From the NCBI RefSeq assembly GCF_003724155.1, contig NZ_RJJQ01000018.1, positions 1-64,000 on the forward strand: a stretch of DNA of 64,000 bases, in the 5' to 3' direction. Numbering within the stretch: the first letter of the stretch is position 1; every line of letters begins with the position of its first letter. The stretch comes from Flexivirga caeni (GTDB lineage: Bacteria; Actinomycetota; Actinomycetes; Actinomycetales; Dermatophilaceae). A model generated the notes under the pieces. That model did not search any database and was not told the origin of the DNA. It saw nothing but the letters and a program-made list of their open reading frames with translations. Below are positions 51,900 to 62,220 of this stretch, piece by piece. Both the position numbers and the translations under genes were made by a program.

Positions 51900-53273
51900 A
51901 TGGCTGCAGATGAAGACGTGACCCTGCTCATCCTCGGTGCAGGGGGCGATCTCACTCACCGGCTGTTGCTGCCCGGAGTCGGCAGCCTGCTGAAGGTCGA
52001 GTCGTCCTGGAAGATCACCGTGGTCGGCGCAGACCGCGCGGACGTGACGCCCGCGCAGTGGAAGAAGCGCCTCGAGGACTCGTTCGCCACCGTGCCGGTG
52101 CCGGCGCGTCCGCTGCGGTCGGTGCTTGCCCGCACGCGCTACCAGCGCACCAACGTGCTGGACGCCACCGAGCTCGCCGGCCTGATCGGCTCGTGCAGCG
52201 GGCCGCTGGTGATCTACTTCGCCCTGCCGCCCACGGTGTCGATGGGTGTCTGCAAGCTGCTCGAAGACATCGACCTGCCGGCCGACACTCGGCTCGCGCT
52301 GGAGAAGCCGTTCGGTTCGGACGAGAAGTCGGCGCGCGCGTTCAACGCGCAACTGCACCGGGTCGTCCCGGAGAAGCAGATCTTCCGCGTCGACCACTTC
52401 CTCGGCACCTCGACCGTGCTCAACCTCATCGGGCTGCGCTTCGCCAACCGGGTGCTGCAGCCGGTCTGGAGCGCCGAGCACATCGAGCGCGTCGAGATCG
52501 TGTATGACGAGGACCTCGCCCTGGAGGGGCGCGCCGGCTACTACGACAGCAACGGTGCACTGAAGGACATGCTGCAGTCACACCTGTTGCAGGTGCTCGC
52601 GGTCTTCGCGATGGAGTCGGTCACCGACCTGTCGGACCAGGAGATCCAGGATCAGAAGGCGCAAGTGCTGCGCGCCACCCATCTGTGGGGGTCGAGCGTC
52701 AAGCGATCCACCAAACGAGCGCAATACACGGCGGGCACGATCGGGCGCCGCAAGATCCCGGCGTACACCAAGGAAAAGGGCGTCGACCCGTCCCGCGAGA
52801 CCGAGACGCTCGCCCAGGTGAAGGTCGAGGTGCGCAACAACCGGTGGGCCGGTGTGCCGTTCACCCTGCGCAGCGGCAAGGCACTCGGAACGGCCCGCAA
52901 GCAGATCGTCGCCTACTTCCGGCCGGTCGCGCACGTGCCCGGCGGCTTCCGGAATGCCGCCGGGGCGGACAAGCTGATCATCGACCTCAAGCCGGGAGCG
53001 GTGTCCTTCGTGCTCACCATGAACGCCGAGGGCAACCCGATGGAGCTGGAGCAGAAAGAGCTGCGGGCCGAGCTTGCCCCTGGCTGGATGCTGCCCTACG
53101 GCGAGGTGCTGCGCGAAGTGCTCGGCGGTGACGCGATGTTGTCGGTGCGTGCCGACGCGGCCGAATCCTGTTGGCGCATCATGGATCCGGTGCTCCGCGC
53201 CTGGCGTCAAGGGCGGGTGCCGCTGGAGACCTACCCGGCCGGGTCCGCCGGTCCGGACGGCTGGCAGGACTAG
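51900..53273 (+). CDS. Glucose-6-phosphate dehydrogenase paralogue
   Basis: A 457-residue protein of the Zwf fold. GAGGDLTHRLLLP is the NADP motif, EKPFGSD follows, and RVDHFLGTST is the substrate motif. The His of DMLQSHLLQ, the catalytic base, is present. Two substrate-phosphate lysines of the standard enzyme are replaced: KRK becomes HRL at the N-terminal motif, and the Lys of YLGK is Thr. It is also shorter than usual Zwf (about 490-510). It may use a different sugar phosphate or have weak activity. ATG at 51900 begins MAADEDVT. Confidence 0.85.
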   Translation: MAADEDVTLLILGAGGDLTHRLLLPGVGSLLKVESSWKITVVGADRADVTPAQWKKRLEDSFATVPVPARPLRSVLARTRYQRTNVLDATELAGLIGSCSGPLVIYFALPPTVSMGVCKLLEDIDLPADTRLALEKPFGSDEKSARAFNAQLHRVVPEKQIFRVDHFLGTSTVLNLIGLRFANRVLQPVWSAEHIERVEIVYDEDLALEGRAGYYDSNGALKDMLQSHLLQVLAVFAMESVTDLSDQEIQDQKAQVLRATHLWGSSVKRSTKRAQYTAGTIGRRKIPAYTKEKGVDPSRETETLAQVKVEVRNNRWAGVPFTLRSGKALGTARKQIVAYFRPVAHVPGGFRNAAGADKLIIDLKPGAVSFVLTMNAEGNPMELEQKELRAELAPGWMLPYGEVLREVLGGDAMLSVRADAAESCWRIMDPVLRAWRQGRVPLETYPAGSAGPDGWQD

Positions 53274-53306
53274 GGCCGGGCGTGCCTGCTCGCCTATCCT
53301 TGCGCC

Positions 53307-53843
53307 ATGTCTGATCCGTATGGCGACCGCAACGTGCACGAGCAGGAGACCCGGGCACAGCCGGCGGTCGACCCCTACGCGCAGCCGTCCGGCACCCCCG
53401 ACGGGCAAGGCGGCTACCCGGGACAGTCCGGTTACGGACAGCAATCGCCATACGGCACACCCGGTTACGGTCAGCCTCCGACCTACGGCGACGCCTCGGC
53501 GTACGGTCAGTCCCCGGCTTACGGGGCACCGGCATACGGCCAGCAGCCCTACAACCCCTACGCCGGATATCAGCCGGCGCCGACCAACGGGATGGCGATC
53601 GCGTCGTTCGTCACCAGCCTGGCCGGCATCTTCGTGTTCTGCGGCGTCTCCGGCATCGTGGGCATCATTCTGGGCATCATCGCGCTGAACCGGTCGAAGG
53701 AGCGGCAGGGCGCCGGGCGAGGGATGGCGATCGCGGGCATCGTGATCGGTGCCGTGCAACTTGTGCTGGCGATCGGGTTGATCATCGTGATCGTCATCGC
53801 GGCCGCCCACGACCAGAGCACCACGGGCGGCGCCACGACCTGA
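53307..53843 (+). CDS. DUF4190 membrane protein with Tyr/Gln-rich N-terminus
   Basis: A 178-residue protein. Residues 20-95 are low-complexity repeats of the form GYGQ/YG, rich in Gly, Tyr, Pro and Gln. Two hydrophobic segments follow (IASFVTSLAGIFVFCGVSGI with IVGIILGIIAL, and VIGAVQLVLAIGLIIVIVIA), the DUF4190 arrangement. It is probably a membrane protein with a disordered cytoplasmic tail. Role unknown. Convergent with the next gene, one base apart. Confidence 0.83.
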   Translation: MSDPYGDRNVHEQETRAQPAVDPYAQPSGTPDGQGGYPGQSGYGQQSPYGTPGYGQPPTYGDASAYGQSPAYGAPAYGQQPYNPYAGYQPAPTNGMAIASFVTSLAGIFVFCGVSGIVGIILGIIALNRSKERQGAGRGMAIAGIVIGAVQLVLAIGLIIVIVIAAAHDQSTTGGATT

Positions 53844-53844
53844 G

Positions 53845-54999
53845 CTACCAGCGGTTCATGGCGGCCAGGCCCCAGCGCACGGACGCGTGTCGTTCGACGA
53901 GCGCGAGGGTGGTGCTGCCGCGGGTGATGCCGGTGAAGACCCGCCAGCCCGGGCGGGTGCGCAGCATCGCATGGAACGCCGCGGGGTGCCGCTCGAAGGC
54001 GCGCAGCGTCCGCTCGCCGGCCAGCATCTCGGTGCCGAGTTCGCCCGCCACCTGCCGGCCGTATGCCGTGAGCCCGTCTCCCGGCGGCAGCTCGCCCGCG
54101 GCGATGCGGGCAGCAGTCGCCCCCGCCATCCGGCCCGACCGCACCGCGTAGGAGATGCCCTCGCGGGTCCACGGCTCCAGCAGCCCGGCGGCGTCGCCCG
54201 CGACCAGCACCCGGCCGCGGCCCAGCGGTGAGCCGGCCGCCCGGCAGCGGGTGAGGTGGCCGGACTCGCGGACGACATCGAGCCGGGAAAGCCGTTGCTG
54301 GGCAATGAAGTCCGTCAGGTACCGCTTGGTCTCGGCGGGGCGGCCCTTCGCCATGATGACGCCGACCGTGAGCACATCGTCCTTGGGGAAGACCCACGCG
54401 TAGGACCCCGGCACCGGTCCCCAGTCCAGGTGCACCCGCCCGGCCCAGGCCGCTCGCGCGGTGTCGTCGGGCGCGAGCTCGGCCTCCAGACCGAGGTCGG
54501 TCTGCCGCAGTTGCACGCCGACGTACCGTCCGATGCGGCTCGCGGAGCCGTCCGCGCCGACCACCACCCGGGAGTGCAGGTCTCCGTCGGAAGTCCGGAC
54601 CGTCACCAGGTCGTCGTCCTGGTCGACGGCGCTGAAAGTGACGGCCGTGCGCACGTGCGCGCCGGCGGCCTGCGCCGCCCGGAGCAACGCGGTGTCGAGG
54701 TCGGCGCGGTTGACCAGGGTCAGGATGCGTCCGTCCCCACGACGCTCGAAGGGCTTGCGCCCGGCCAGGCTGAACGACGCCCGCGTGATCTCCTGCTGCA
54801 CGGGCACCGGCAGCTCGGGCGGCAGCGACGCGAGGGTCGGACCGATCAGGCCCCCACCGCAGGTCTTGTATCGCGGGAAGCGAGCCCGGTCTATCACCAG
54901 GGTCCGGGCCCCGGCGGTCGCCGCAGCGTGCGCGGCGCAGCTGCCGGCCGGACCGGCGCCGACGACGATGACGTCATACGGCTCAGGCGGCTGTGTCAC
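53845..54999 (-). CDS. Geranylgeranyl-reductase-family FAD oxidoreductase
   Basis: A 384-residue flavoprotein. The FAD motif VVGAGPAGSCAAHAAATAG opens the protein, TCGGGLIG follows near residue 48, and GDAAGLLEPWTREGISYAV is the second FAD-contact segment. Members reduce isoprenoid double bonds, for example of menaquinone or archaeal-type lipids; some act on other polyenes. The substrate is not determined. It is divergent from the flavin monooxygenase operon across 124 bp, so a link to that pathway is possible. Confidence 0.87.
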   Translation of the reverse strand: MTQPPEPYDVIVVGAGPAGSCAAHAAATAGARTLVIDRARFPRYKTCGGGLIGPTLASLPPELPVPVQQEITRASFSLAGRKPFERRGDGRILTLVNRADLDTALLRAAQAAGAHVRTAVTFSAVDQDDDLVTVRTSDGDLHSRVVVGADGSASRIGRYVGVQLRQTDLGLEAELAPDDTARAAWAGRVHLDWGPVPGSYAWVFPKDDVLTVGVIMAKGRPAETKRYLTDFIAQQRLSRLDVVRESGHLTRCRAAGSPLGRGRVLVAGDAAGLLEPWTREGISYAVRSGRMAGATAARIAAGELPPGDGLTAYGRQVAGELGTEMLAGERTLRAFERHPAAFHAMLRTRPGWRVFTGITRGSTTLALVERHASVRWGLAAMNRW

Positions 55000-55123
55000 G
55001 CTGGGAGATGGTAGTCCGCCAGGGCGGACCGGCCCGGAGGTGTCACGGTGGCGGGCGAAGTGACCGGCGAGTAACTTAGGACCGCAGACGGACTCCGTGC
55101 GGCGATCGAGGAGATGGGTATTC

Positions 55124-56716
55124 GTGAAGGACCACTACGACGTGCTGGTGGTCGGCGCCGGCCTGTCCGGCATCGACGCCGGATATCGCCTCCAGACCAG
55201 CTGTCCCGGTGTGGACTACGCGATCCTGGAGGCGCGCGAGTCACTCGGTGGCACGTGGGACCTGTTCCGCTACCCCGGGATTCGCTCCGACTCCGACATG
55301 TTCACCCTGGGCCTGCCGTTCGAACCGTGGACGGGCGCCAAGTCGATCGCCGATGGCGCGGACATCCTGCAATACCTCAAGGACACTGCCGCGAAATATG
55401 GCATCGACCGGCGGATCTCCTACTCCACCAAGGTGATTGCCGCTGACTGGTCGAGCCAGGACGCTCGGTGGACGCTGACCACGCAGTCGGCGGCCGGCGA
55501 ACACACGGTGAGTGCGAACTTCGTCTACTTCTCCTGCGGTTACTACAACTACACCGATCCCTACCGTCCGGATATTCCGGGCCTGGCGGACTTCTCCGGG
55601 CAGGTCATCCACCCGCAGTTCTGGCCGGCCAACGGGGTGGACGTCGCCGGACGCACGGTGACCGTCATCGGATCCGGTGCCACCGCGATGACCCTGGTGC
55701 CCGCCCTCGCCCGGCAGGGTGCGCACGTGACGATGTTGCAGCGTTCGCCGAGCTACGTGCTCAGCCTCGCCGCCCGGGACACGATCGCCGACAGGTTGCG
55801 CAAGGTGCTGCCGGCCAAGCAGGCGTATGCCGCGATCCGGCTCAAGAACGCCGCCACCACCGTCGGGTTCTACGAGTTCTGCCGCCGGGTGCCCGGGGCA
55901 GCCACCAAGATCCTGCGGTCCGGGGTCGCCCGTCAGCTGGAAGGCAGCTCGGTCGACCTGGCGGCCTTCACGCCCCGCTACCGGCCGTGGGACCAGCGGC
56001 TGTGCATCGTGCCCGACGCCGACCTGTTCACGGCGATCAGGGAGCACGACGTCGACGTCGTCACGGACACCATCGATCGCGTCGAGCCGACCGCCATACA
56101 CACCTCCTCCGGCCAGCGGATCGAGTCCGACATCATCGTGACCGCAACCGGCTTGCGGCTGCAGATGGTCGGTGGCGCCACGGTCAGCGTCGACGGTGAG
56201 GTCTGCGACCCCGGCGAGCGATACATCTACCGCGGGATGATGCTCGAAGGCGTGCCGAACGCCGCCGTCTGCATCGGCTACACCAATGCGTCATGGACGC
56301 TGCGGGCCGACCTGTCCGCGCAATATTTCTGCAAATTCGTCAACTATGTGCGCAGCAACGGCTACGCATCCGGCACTCCGACGGTGCCCGAGGCGATGCC
56401 GGCCACGCCGGCGCTGGACCTCGCGTCCGGTTACGTGCAGCGGTCCATCGCCGAACTGCCGAAGCAGGGCGACCGCAAGCCGTGGTTCCTGAAGCAGAAC
56501 TACTTCGTCGACCGGCGCGACGCCAAGCGCGCCGACGTCACCGCAGACATGACCTTCGTGCGCCCGGGCGAGACGCGTTCCCGCTCCTCCCTTTCGCGCT
56601 CGCCACTTTCGCGTTCCCCCCTTTCGCGAGTGACGGCTTCCTCGCCGAGCGACGGCGAAATTGCGCCGTCACTCGACGAACTCGCCGTCACTCGGGAAGC
56701 GGAGCGGGCCGGGTGA
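55124..56716 (+). CDS. Flavin-containing monooxygenase (Baeyer-Villiger type)
   Basis: A 530-residue FAD/NADPH monooxygenase. VVGAGLSGIDAGYRL binds FAD; FSGQVIHPQFW is the FxGxxxHxxxW fingerprint; VIGSGATAMTLVPAL binds NADPH. GTG at 55124 has GAGGAG upstream. The last 40 or so residues are low-complexity (RSRSSLSRSPLSRSPLSR) followed by translated hairpin repeat, so the natural stop may have been lost. The stop overlaps the glycosyltransferase start (GTGA). It would oxygenate a ketone or heteroatom; the product is unknown. Confidence 0.87.
   Translation: MKDHYDVLVVGAGLSGIDAGYRLQTSCPGVDYAILEARESLGGTWDLFRYPGIRSDSDMFTLGLPFEPWTGAKSIADGADILQYLKDTAAKYGIDRRISYSTKVIAADWSSQDARWTLTTQSAAGEHTVSANFVYFSCGYYNYTDPYRPDIPGLADFSGQVIHPQFWPANGVDVAGRTVTVIGSGATAMTLVPALARQGAHVTMLQRSPSYVLSLAARDTIADRLRKVLPAKQAYAAIRLKNAATTVGFYEFCRRVPGAATKILRSGVARQLEGSSVDLAAFTPRYRPWDQRLCIVPDADLFTAIREHDVDVVTDTIDRVEPTAIHTSSGQRIESDIIVTATGLRLQMVGGATVSVDGEVCDPGERYIYRGMMLEGVPNAAVCIGYTNASWTLRADLSAQYFCKFVNYVRSNGYASGTPTVPEAMPATPALDLASGYVQRSIAELPKQGDRKPWFLKQNYFVDRRDAKRADVTADMTFVRPGETRSRSSLSRSPLSRSPLSRVTASSPSDGEIAPSLDELAVTREAERAG
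56627..56694. repeat. GAGTGACGGC hairpin repeat inside the monooxygenase 3' end
   Basis: This 68-bp element (GAGTGACGGCTTCCTCGCCG at the 5' side, CGCCGTCACTCG at the 3' side) matches the recD/thrS terminator repeat at 35879-35944, including GAGCGACGGCGAAAT in the middle. Here it is translated as the C-terminus of the flavin monooxygenase. Confidence 0.8.
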
Positions 56717-57972
56717 GGATCGCGCTCGCGTCATACCGGAGCAAGGCGCACTCCGGAGGGCAGGGCGTCTACGTCCGCAACCTGTCACGCGAACTCGTCG
56801 CCCAGGGACATCAGGTCGAGGTGTTCAGCGGTCAGCCCTACCCGCAGCTCGACCCCGGGGTGCGCTTCACTCCTGTGCCGAGTCTCGACCTCTACCGCCC
56901 CGAGGACCCGTTCCGGCGTCCCGCGCTGCATGAATTCGGCTCTGCCATCGATGTTTTCGAATACGCAACAATGTGCACGGCCGGCTTTCCCGAGCCGCGC
57001 ACCTTCGGCATGCGGCTGTCGCGGCTGCTGCGCGACCGGGTCGGAGACTTCGACATCCTGCACGACAACCAGACGCTGGCGCCCGGCCTGCTCGCCCTCG
57101 AACGGCGCGGGCTGCCGCTGCTGACCACGATCCATCACCCGATCAGCCGGGACCGCCGGCTGGAACTGCAGGCGACGACCGGCTGGGCGCGGGTGTCCAA
57201 GCGCCGGTGGTACGGCTTCGTGCAGATGCAGCGCCGAGTTGCCCGCCGCAGCAAGCACGTGCTGACCGTCTCGCAAGTGTCCGCCCGTGACATCATCGCC
57301 GACTTCGGGGTGCCGGCCGAGTACATCCGGGTCGTGCCGGTCGGCGTCGACATCGCACGCTTCCGGCCGCCGGACGCCCCGCGGGTGTCCGGCCGGATCG
57401 TGGCGATCGTCAGCGCCGACGTGCCGTTGAAGGGTATGACGGTGCTGGTCGACGCACTGCAGTTGCTGCCGCGATCGGCGTGGAGCGAACTCGTGGTGGT
57501 CGGCACGCCGGGCGACGCGACCGAGAAGCGGCTCGCCGAAGCCGGTCTCGTCGACCGCGTCCGTTTCCGCAGCGGCCTCTCGGACGATGAACTGGCCGGG
57601 TTGATCGGGTCAGCGCAGCTGCAGGTGATTCCCTCTCTCTACGAAGGGTTTTCGATCCCGGCAGTCGAGGCGATGGCGTGCGGCACCCCCGTCGTCGCCA
57701 CCACTGTGGGTGCGCTCCCCGGGCTGCTCTCGGGCGGTGTGGGACGGCTGGTGCCACCCGGTGATGCGGCCGCGCTGGCCGTCGCGCTGGCCGAGGTGCT
57801 GGCAATGCCCGAGGAGGCGGCCTCGATGGGGAGGGCCGGCCGGTCGCGAGCGGTCGCGACATACAGTTGGGCGGCCGTGGCACGCGCGACCGCGGAGGTC
57901 TACCACGAGGTGATTGCTGCGAGCGGTCACGCGCAGTCTGCCGCAGCGGCGCATCCGAAGGAGCAGCGATGA
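56713..57972 (+). CDS. GT4 glycosyltransferase
   Basis: A 419-residue GT-B glycosyltransferase. The N-terminal domain carries SKAHSGGQGVYVRNLSREL; the C-terminal domain has ILHDNQTL upstream and the retaining EX7E motif EGFSIPAVEAMACGTPVV. The start GTG overlaps the monooxygenase stop, and the stop overlaps the methyltransferase ATG. It would transfer a sugar from a nucleotide donor to the operon's unknown product. Donor and acceptor are not readable. Confidence 0.88.
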   Translation: MRIALASYRSKAHSGGQGVYVRNLSRELVAQGHQVEVFSGQPYPQLDPGVRFTPVPSLDLYRPEDPFRRPALHEFGSAIDVFEYATMCTAGFPEPRTFGMRLSRLLRDRVGDFDILHDNQTLAPGLLALERRGLPLLTTIHHPISRDRRLELQATTGWARVSKRRWYGFVQMQRRVARRSKHVLTVSQVSARDIIADFGVPAEYIRVVPVGVDIARFRPPDAPRVSGRIVAIVSADVPLKGMTVLVDALQLLPRSAWSELVVVGTPGDATEKRLAEAGLVDRVRFRSGLSDDELAGLIGSAQLQVIPSLYEGFSIPAVEAMACGTPVVATTVGALPGLLSGGVGRLVPPGDAAALAVALAEVLAMPEEAASMGRAGRSRAVATYSWAAVARATAEVYHEVIAASGHAQSAAAAHPKEQR

Positions 57973-58690
57973 TCACGATGGACTTCGACTCGGCGTTCCC
58001 GATCGCACCCGGCATGACGGTGCTCGACGTCGGCGCCGGTCAGGGCCGGCACTCGTTCGAGGCGCTGCGGCGTGGCGGTGTCGTCACCGCGTTCGACCTG
58101 TCCGAGTCGGACCTGGCCGACGTGAAGTCGATGTTCGGCGCGATGGAACTCGAGGGCGAGGTCCCGGAGGGGGCGTCGGGCACCGTGCTGCATGGTGACG
58201 CCCGCTCGATGCCCTTTAACGACAATAGTTTCGACCGGGTCATCGCGTCGGAGATCCTGGAGCACGTGCACGAGGACGAGCAGGTCATGGCCGAGATCTT
58301 TCGGGTGCTGCGGCCCGGTGGCCTGGTCGCGGTGTCCGTGCCGCGCAACTGGCCGGAGCAGATCTGCTGGAAGTTGTCGGCTCCTTACCACGAGGTCGAG
58401 GGCGGCCACATCCGCATCTACCGCGCGTCCGAGCTGGTGGCGAAGCTGGAGCGGGCCGGGCTGACGGCATACAAGCAACACCATGCACACGCCCTGCACG
58501 CACCGTACTGGTGGCTGAAATGCGTTGTGGGGCCTGACAACAACGACAATCCCGCCGTCAAGGCCTATCACCGGCTGCTGGTGTGGGACCTGATGAAGGG
58601 GCCGTTCGTGACGCGCGCCTCGGAGAACGCGCTCAACCCGGTGCTCGGCAAGAGCTTCGTCGTCTACCTCGTGAAGCCGGAGCTTGCCGG

Positions 58691-58694
<4 letters not shown>
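57969..58694 (+). CDS. Class I methyltransferase
   Basis: A 241-residue SAM methyltransferase. VLDVGAGQGRHSFEALRRG is motif I, TAFDLSESDL motif II, and VLRPGGLVAVSVPRNWP the post-I segment. The C-terminal region (HAPYWWLKCVVG, KSFVVYLVKP) is of the kind seen with lipid or quinone substrates. Coupled by ATGA on both sides to the glycosyltransferase and the toroid protein. Its substrate is unknown. Confidence 0.87.
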
Positions 58695-60393
<1,699 letters not shown>

Positions 60394-60454
60394 CCCGCGT
60401 GCGTAACCTTCGACGGTCGAGGTTTGCGGCCGGTGACTGTCGGAGAATGGCGGC

Positions 60455-60958
60455 ATGTCCCGTGTCCGCCTGGGTATGACGCTCCTGCTGCTGGGCGCTG
60501 TCACAGCGTGCGGGGCGGCCGGCCACAGCCCTGGCATCGACCCGGACGCTTCGGCGATCTCGGCCAGTGCCGCGACCACCGCGGGACCGACCTCGCCGAC
60601 GGCGAGATCACACACCGGTGGCTCGGCCCCGACAGCTTCCGCCGACGCGCCTGCGCCATACATCTTGAAAGCCGTGTGGGTCAGCCTGCCCAGCGGCCGT
60701 AGCCTGCAGGTCTATCCGACCGCGAACGGTCGGTCGACGCAGGCGCCCGGCGCTGAATCGGAAGCGTGGCACGAGGTGCTTCGCCTTGCCCCCAACGCCG
60801 GAACACCAGGAATGCGAGCGCAATTCGAGTGTCACTGGGAGTTCGCCCGGATCGCCGACCCGGGGAAGCGCAGCTGGAACCTCGAGCCGTGGCGACCGGT
60901 TGTCTCTGCCCAGCAGTTGTATGACGCCCGCTGCAATCCCGGCGGTCCCGACGTTTGA
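60455..60958 (+). CDS. DUF2599 lipoprotein
   Basis: A 167-residue secreted lipoprotein. The lipobox TACG ends the signal peptide near residue 19, then a Ser/Thr/Ala linker of about 50 residues, then a DUF2599 domain (YILKAVWVSLPSGRSLQVYP, FECHWEF, WNLEPWRP, ARCNPGG). Two Cys in the domain could form a disulfide. Function is unknown. It is convergent with the thioredoxin gene, 12 bp away. Confidence 0.85.
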   Translation: MSRVRLGMTLLLLGAVTACGAAGHSPGIDPDASAISASAATTAGPTSPTARSHTGGSAPTASADAPAPYILKAVWVSLPSGRSLQVYPTANGRSTQAPGAESEAWHEVLRLAPNAGTPGMRAQFECHWEFARIADPGKRSWNLEPWRPVVSAQQLYDARCNPGGPDV

Positions 60959-60970
60959 GCGGGTACGCGG

Positions 60971-61357
60971 TCACTCCTGCTGGTCGGTCTGACGCACTGC
61001 CTGCTCCGCCTCCACCTGCTTGCGGATCTCGTCCATCGGCAGCTTGCGAGCCTGGTCGATCAGCGACTCCAGCTCCGGCCCGGGGAGTGCGCCCGCCTGC
61101 GCGAAGACGCGGATGCCGTCGCGGAAGATCATCAGCGTCGGGATCGAGGTGATCTGCAGCGCCTGGCTGAGCGCGGGTTCGGCCTCGGTGTCGACTTTGC
61201 CGAAGGTGATGTCCGGATTGCCGTCGGATGCCTTCTCGAAAATCGGCGCGAACATCTTGCAGGGGCCGCACCAGTCCGCCCAGAAGTCCACCAGGACGAT
61301 GCCGTCGGACTGGACCTCCTCGGCGAAGGTGTCGGTCGTGAGGGTCTTGGTTGCCAT
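60971..61357 (-). CDS. trxA: Thioredoxin
   Basis: A 128-residue thioredoxin. The active site WCGPC has Cys30 and Cys33, with VLVDFWADWCGPCKMFAPIF around it and ITSIPTLMIFRDG carrying the cis-Pro. A C-terminal helical extension of about 20 residues is rich in Glu and Gln. ATG at 61357 follows AAGGAGCGGGAG; an upstream in-frame start is rejected because that site would be internal. It reduces cytoplasmic disulfides. Confidence 0.93.
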   Translation of the reverse strand: MATKTLTTDTFAEEVQSDGIVLVDFWADWCGPCKMFAPIFEKASDGNPDITFGKVDTEAEPALSQALQITSIPTLMIFRDGIRVFAQAGALPGPELESLIDQARKLPMDEIRKQVEAEQAVRQTDQQE

Positions 61358-61696
61358 GCTCTCCCGCTCCTTGGTCGGACAGCACCGATCGGATACTGCC
61401 GCTGCTATGTCCAACGAACGATCACCGCAGAACCTTCCGGCGGCGCGATTCCGGCCCGTCCACTAGGTGGACAGATGTCTCAATAAACAAGACGTCCGGA
61501 TTTGTAGTTGGCAAAGCGGTGGTCGGCATGTTCTGCTGATGGCATGTCTTCGCACGTCACGCCGAGCATGCGCCGCGCCATTCAGCGTCGCATGACGTCG
61601 TGGCATGTCTGCCGACTTTGAGCCGACCCTCGCTCAGCTCGACGCAGACCACCGCGCCCAAGGCGGCGCAACCCGCTCACCTCAACGGAGACTTCG
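61358..61696. promoter_or_regulatory. Divergent thioredoxin/cysteine-dioxygenase control region
   Basis: 339 bp with no gene. GGCATGT occurs at 61525, 61541 (16 bp apart) and 61612, a possible regulator-binding array. GACAGATGTC (about 61470) and GACGTC (about 61491) are short palindromes. Both flanking genes concern sulfur or redox metabolism, so shared redox control is possible, but no known operator is matched. Confidence 0.4.
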
Positions 61697-62155
61697 ATGA
61701 CCACCACTTCACCCGGCGTTCGAGATTTTACCAAGGACCAATTGGTCCGGATGGCGCGCCTTTTCGCCCATGAAGCCGGCGTGGCCCGGACCATCGAGCG
61801 CAGCGGTGCAGAGCGCAAGCGACACCAGCTGACCCACACCCCGCACCTCGAGGTGTGGGTGATGACCTGGCCGCCCGGGGCAAGCACGGACTGGCATGAC
61901 CACGGCGCAGCCGACGGCGCCATGGTCGTCGTCGAAGGTGAGCTGATCGACGTGCAGTGGCGGGGTGGTTCCGAGCACTGGCTCGAACTCCGCCCCGGTG
62001 ACGACGCGGCGGTGGCAGCCGGCACCGCGCACAGCCTGACCAACGTCGGCGACGGGTATGCCGTGACGATTCACGCATACGCGCCAGGTCTGACCGAGAT
62101 GACGCCATACACCTGGGAGAACGGCCGGCCGGTCGCCATCCAGCCGGGCGACTGA
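61697..62155 (+). CDS. Cysteine dioxygenase-family cupin
   Basis: A 152-residue cupin of the cysteine dioxygenase type I family. The iron ligands are in DWHDHGAADGAM (His-x-His) and AGTAHSLTN (third His). It would oxidise cysteine or a related thiol to the sulfinate. ATG at 61697 follows GGAGACTTCG. The Tyr-Cys crosslink of the animal enzyme is not conserved in bacteria; here the equivalent Cys is absent. The substrate (cysteine or 3-mercaptopropionate) is not settled. Confidence 0.85.
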   Translation: MTTTSPGVRDFTKDQLVRMARLFAHEAGVARTIERSGAERKRHQLTHTPHLEVWVMTWPPGASTDWHDHGAADGAMVVVEGELIDVQWRGGSEHWLELRPGDDAAVAAGTAHSLTNVGDGYAVTIHAYAPGLTEMTPYTWENGRPVAIQPGD

Positions 62156-62220
62156 GGCGGGCGCGCGCCATGCCGGGCTGAGAGGATGCCTGGCATGAAG
62201 CAGCGAGTAGGCGAGCGACC

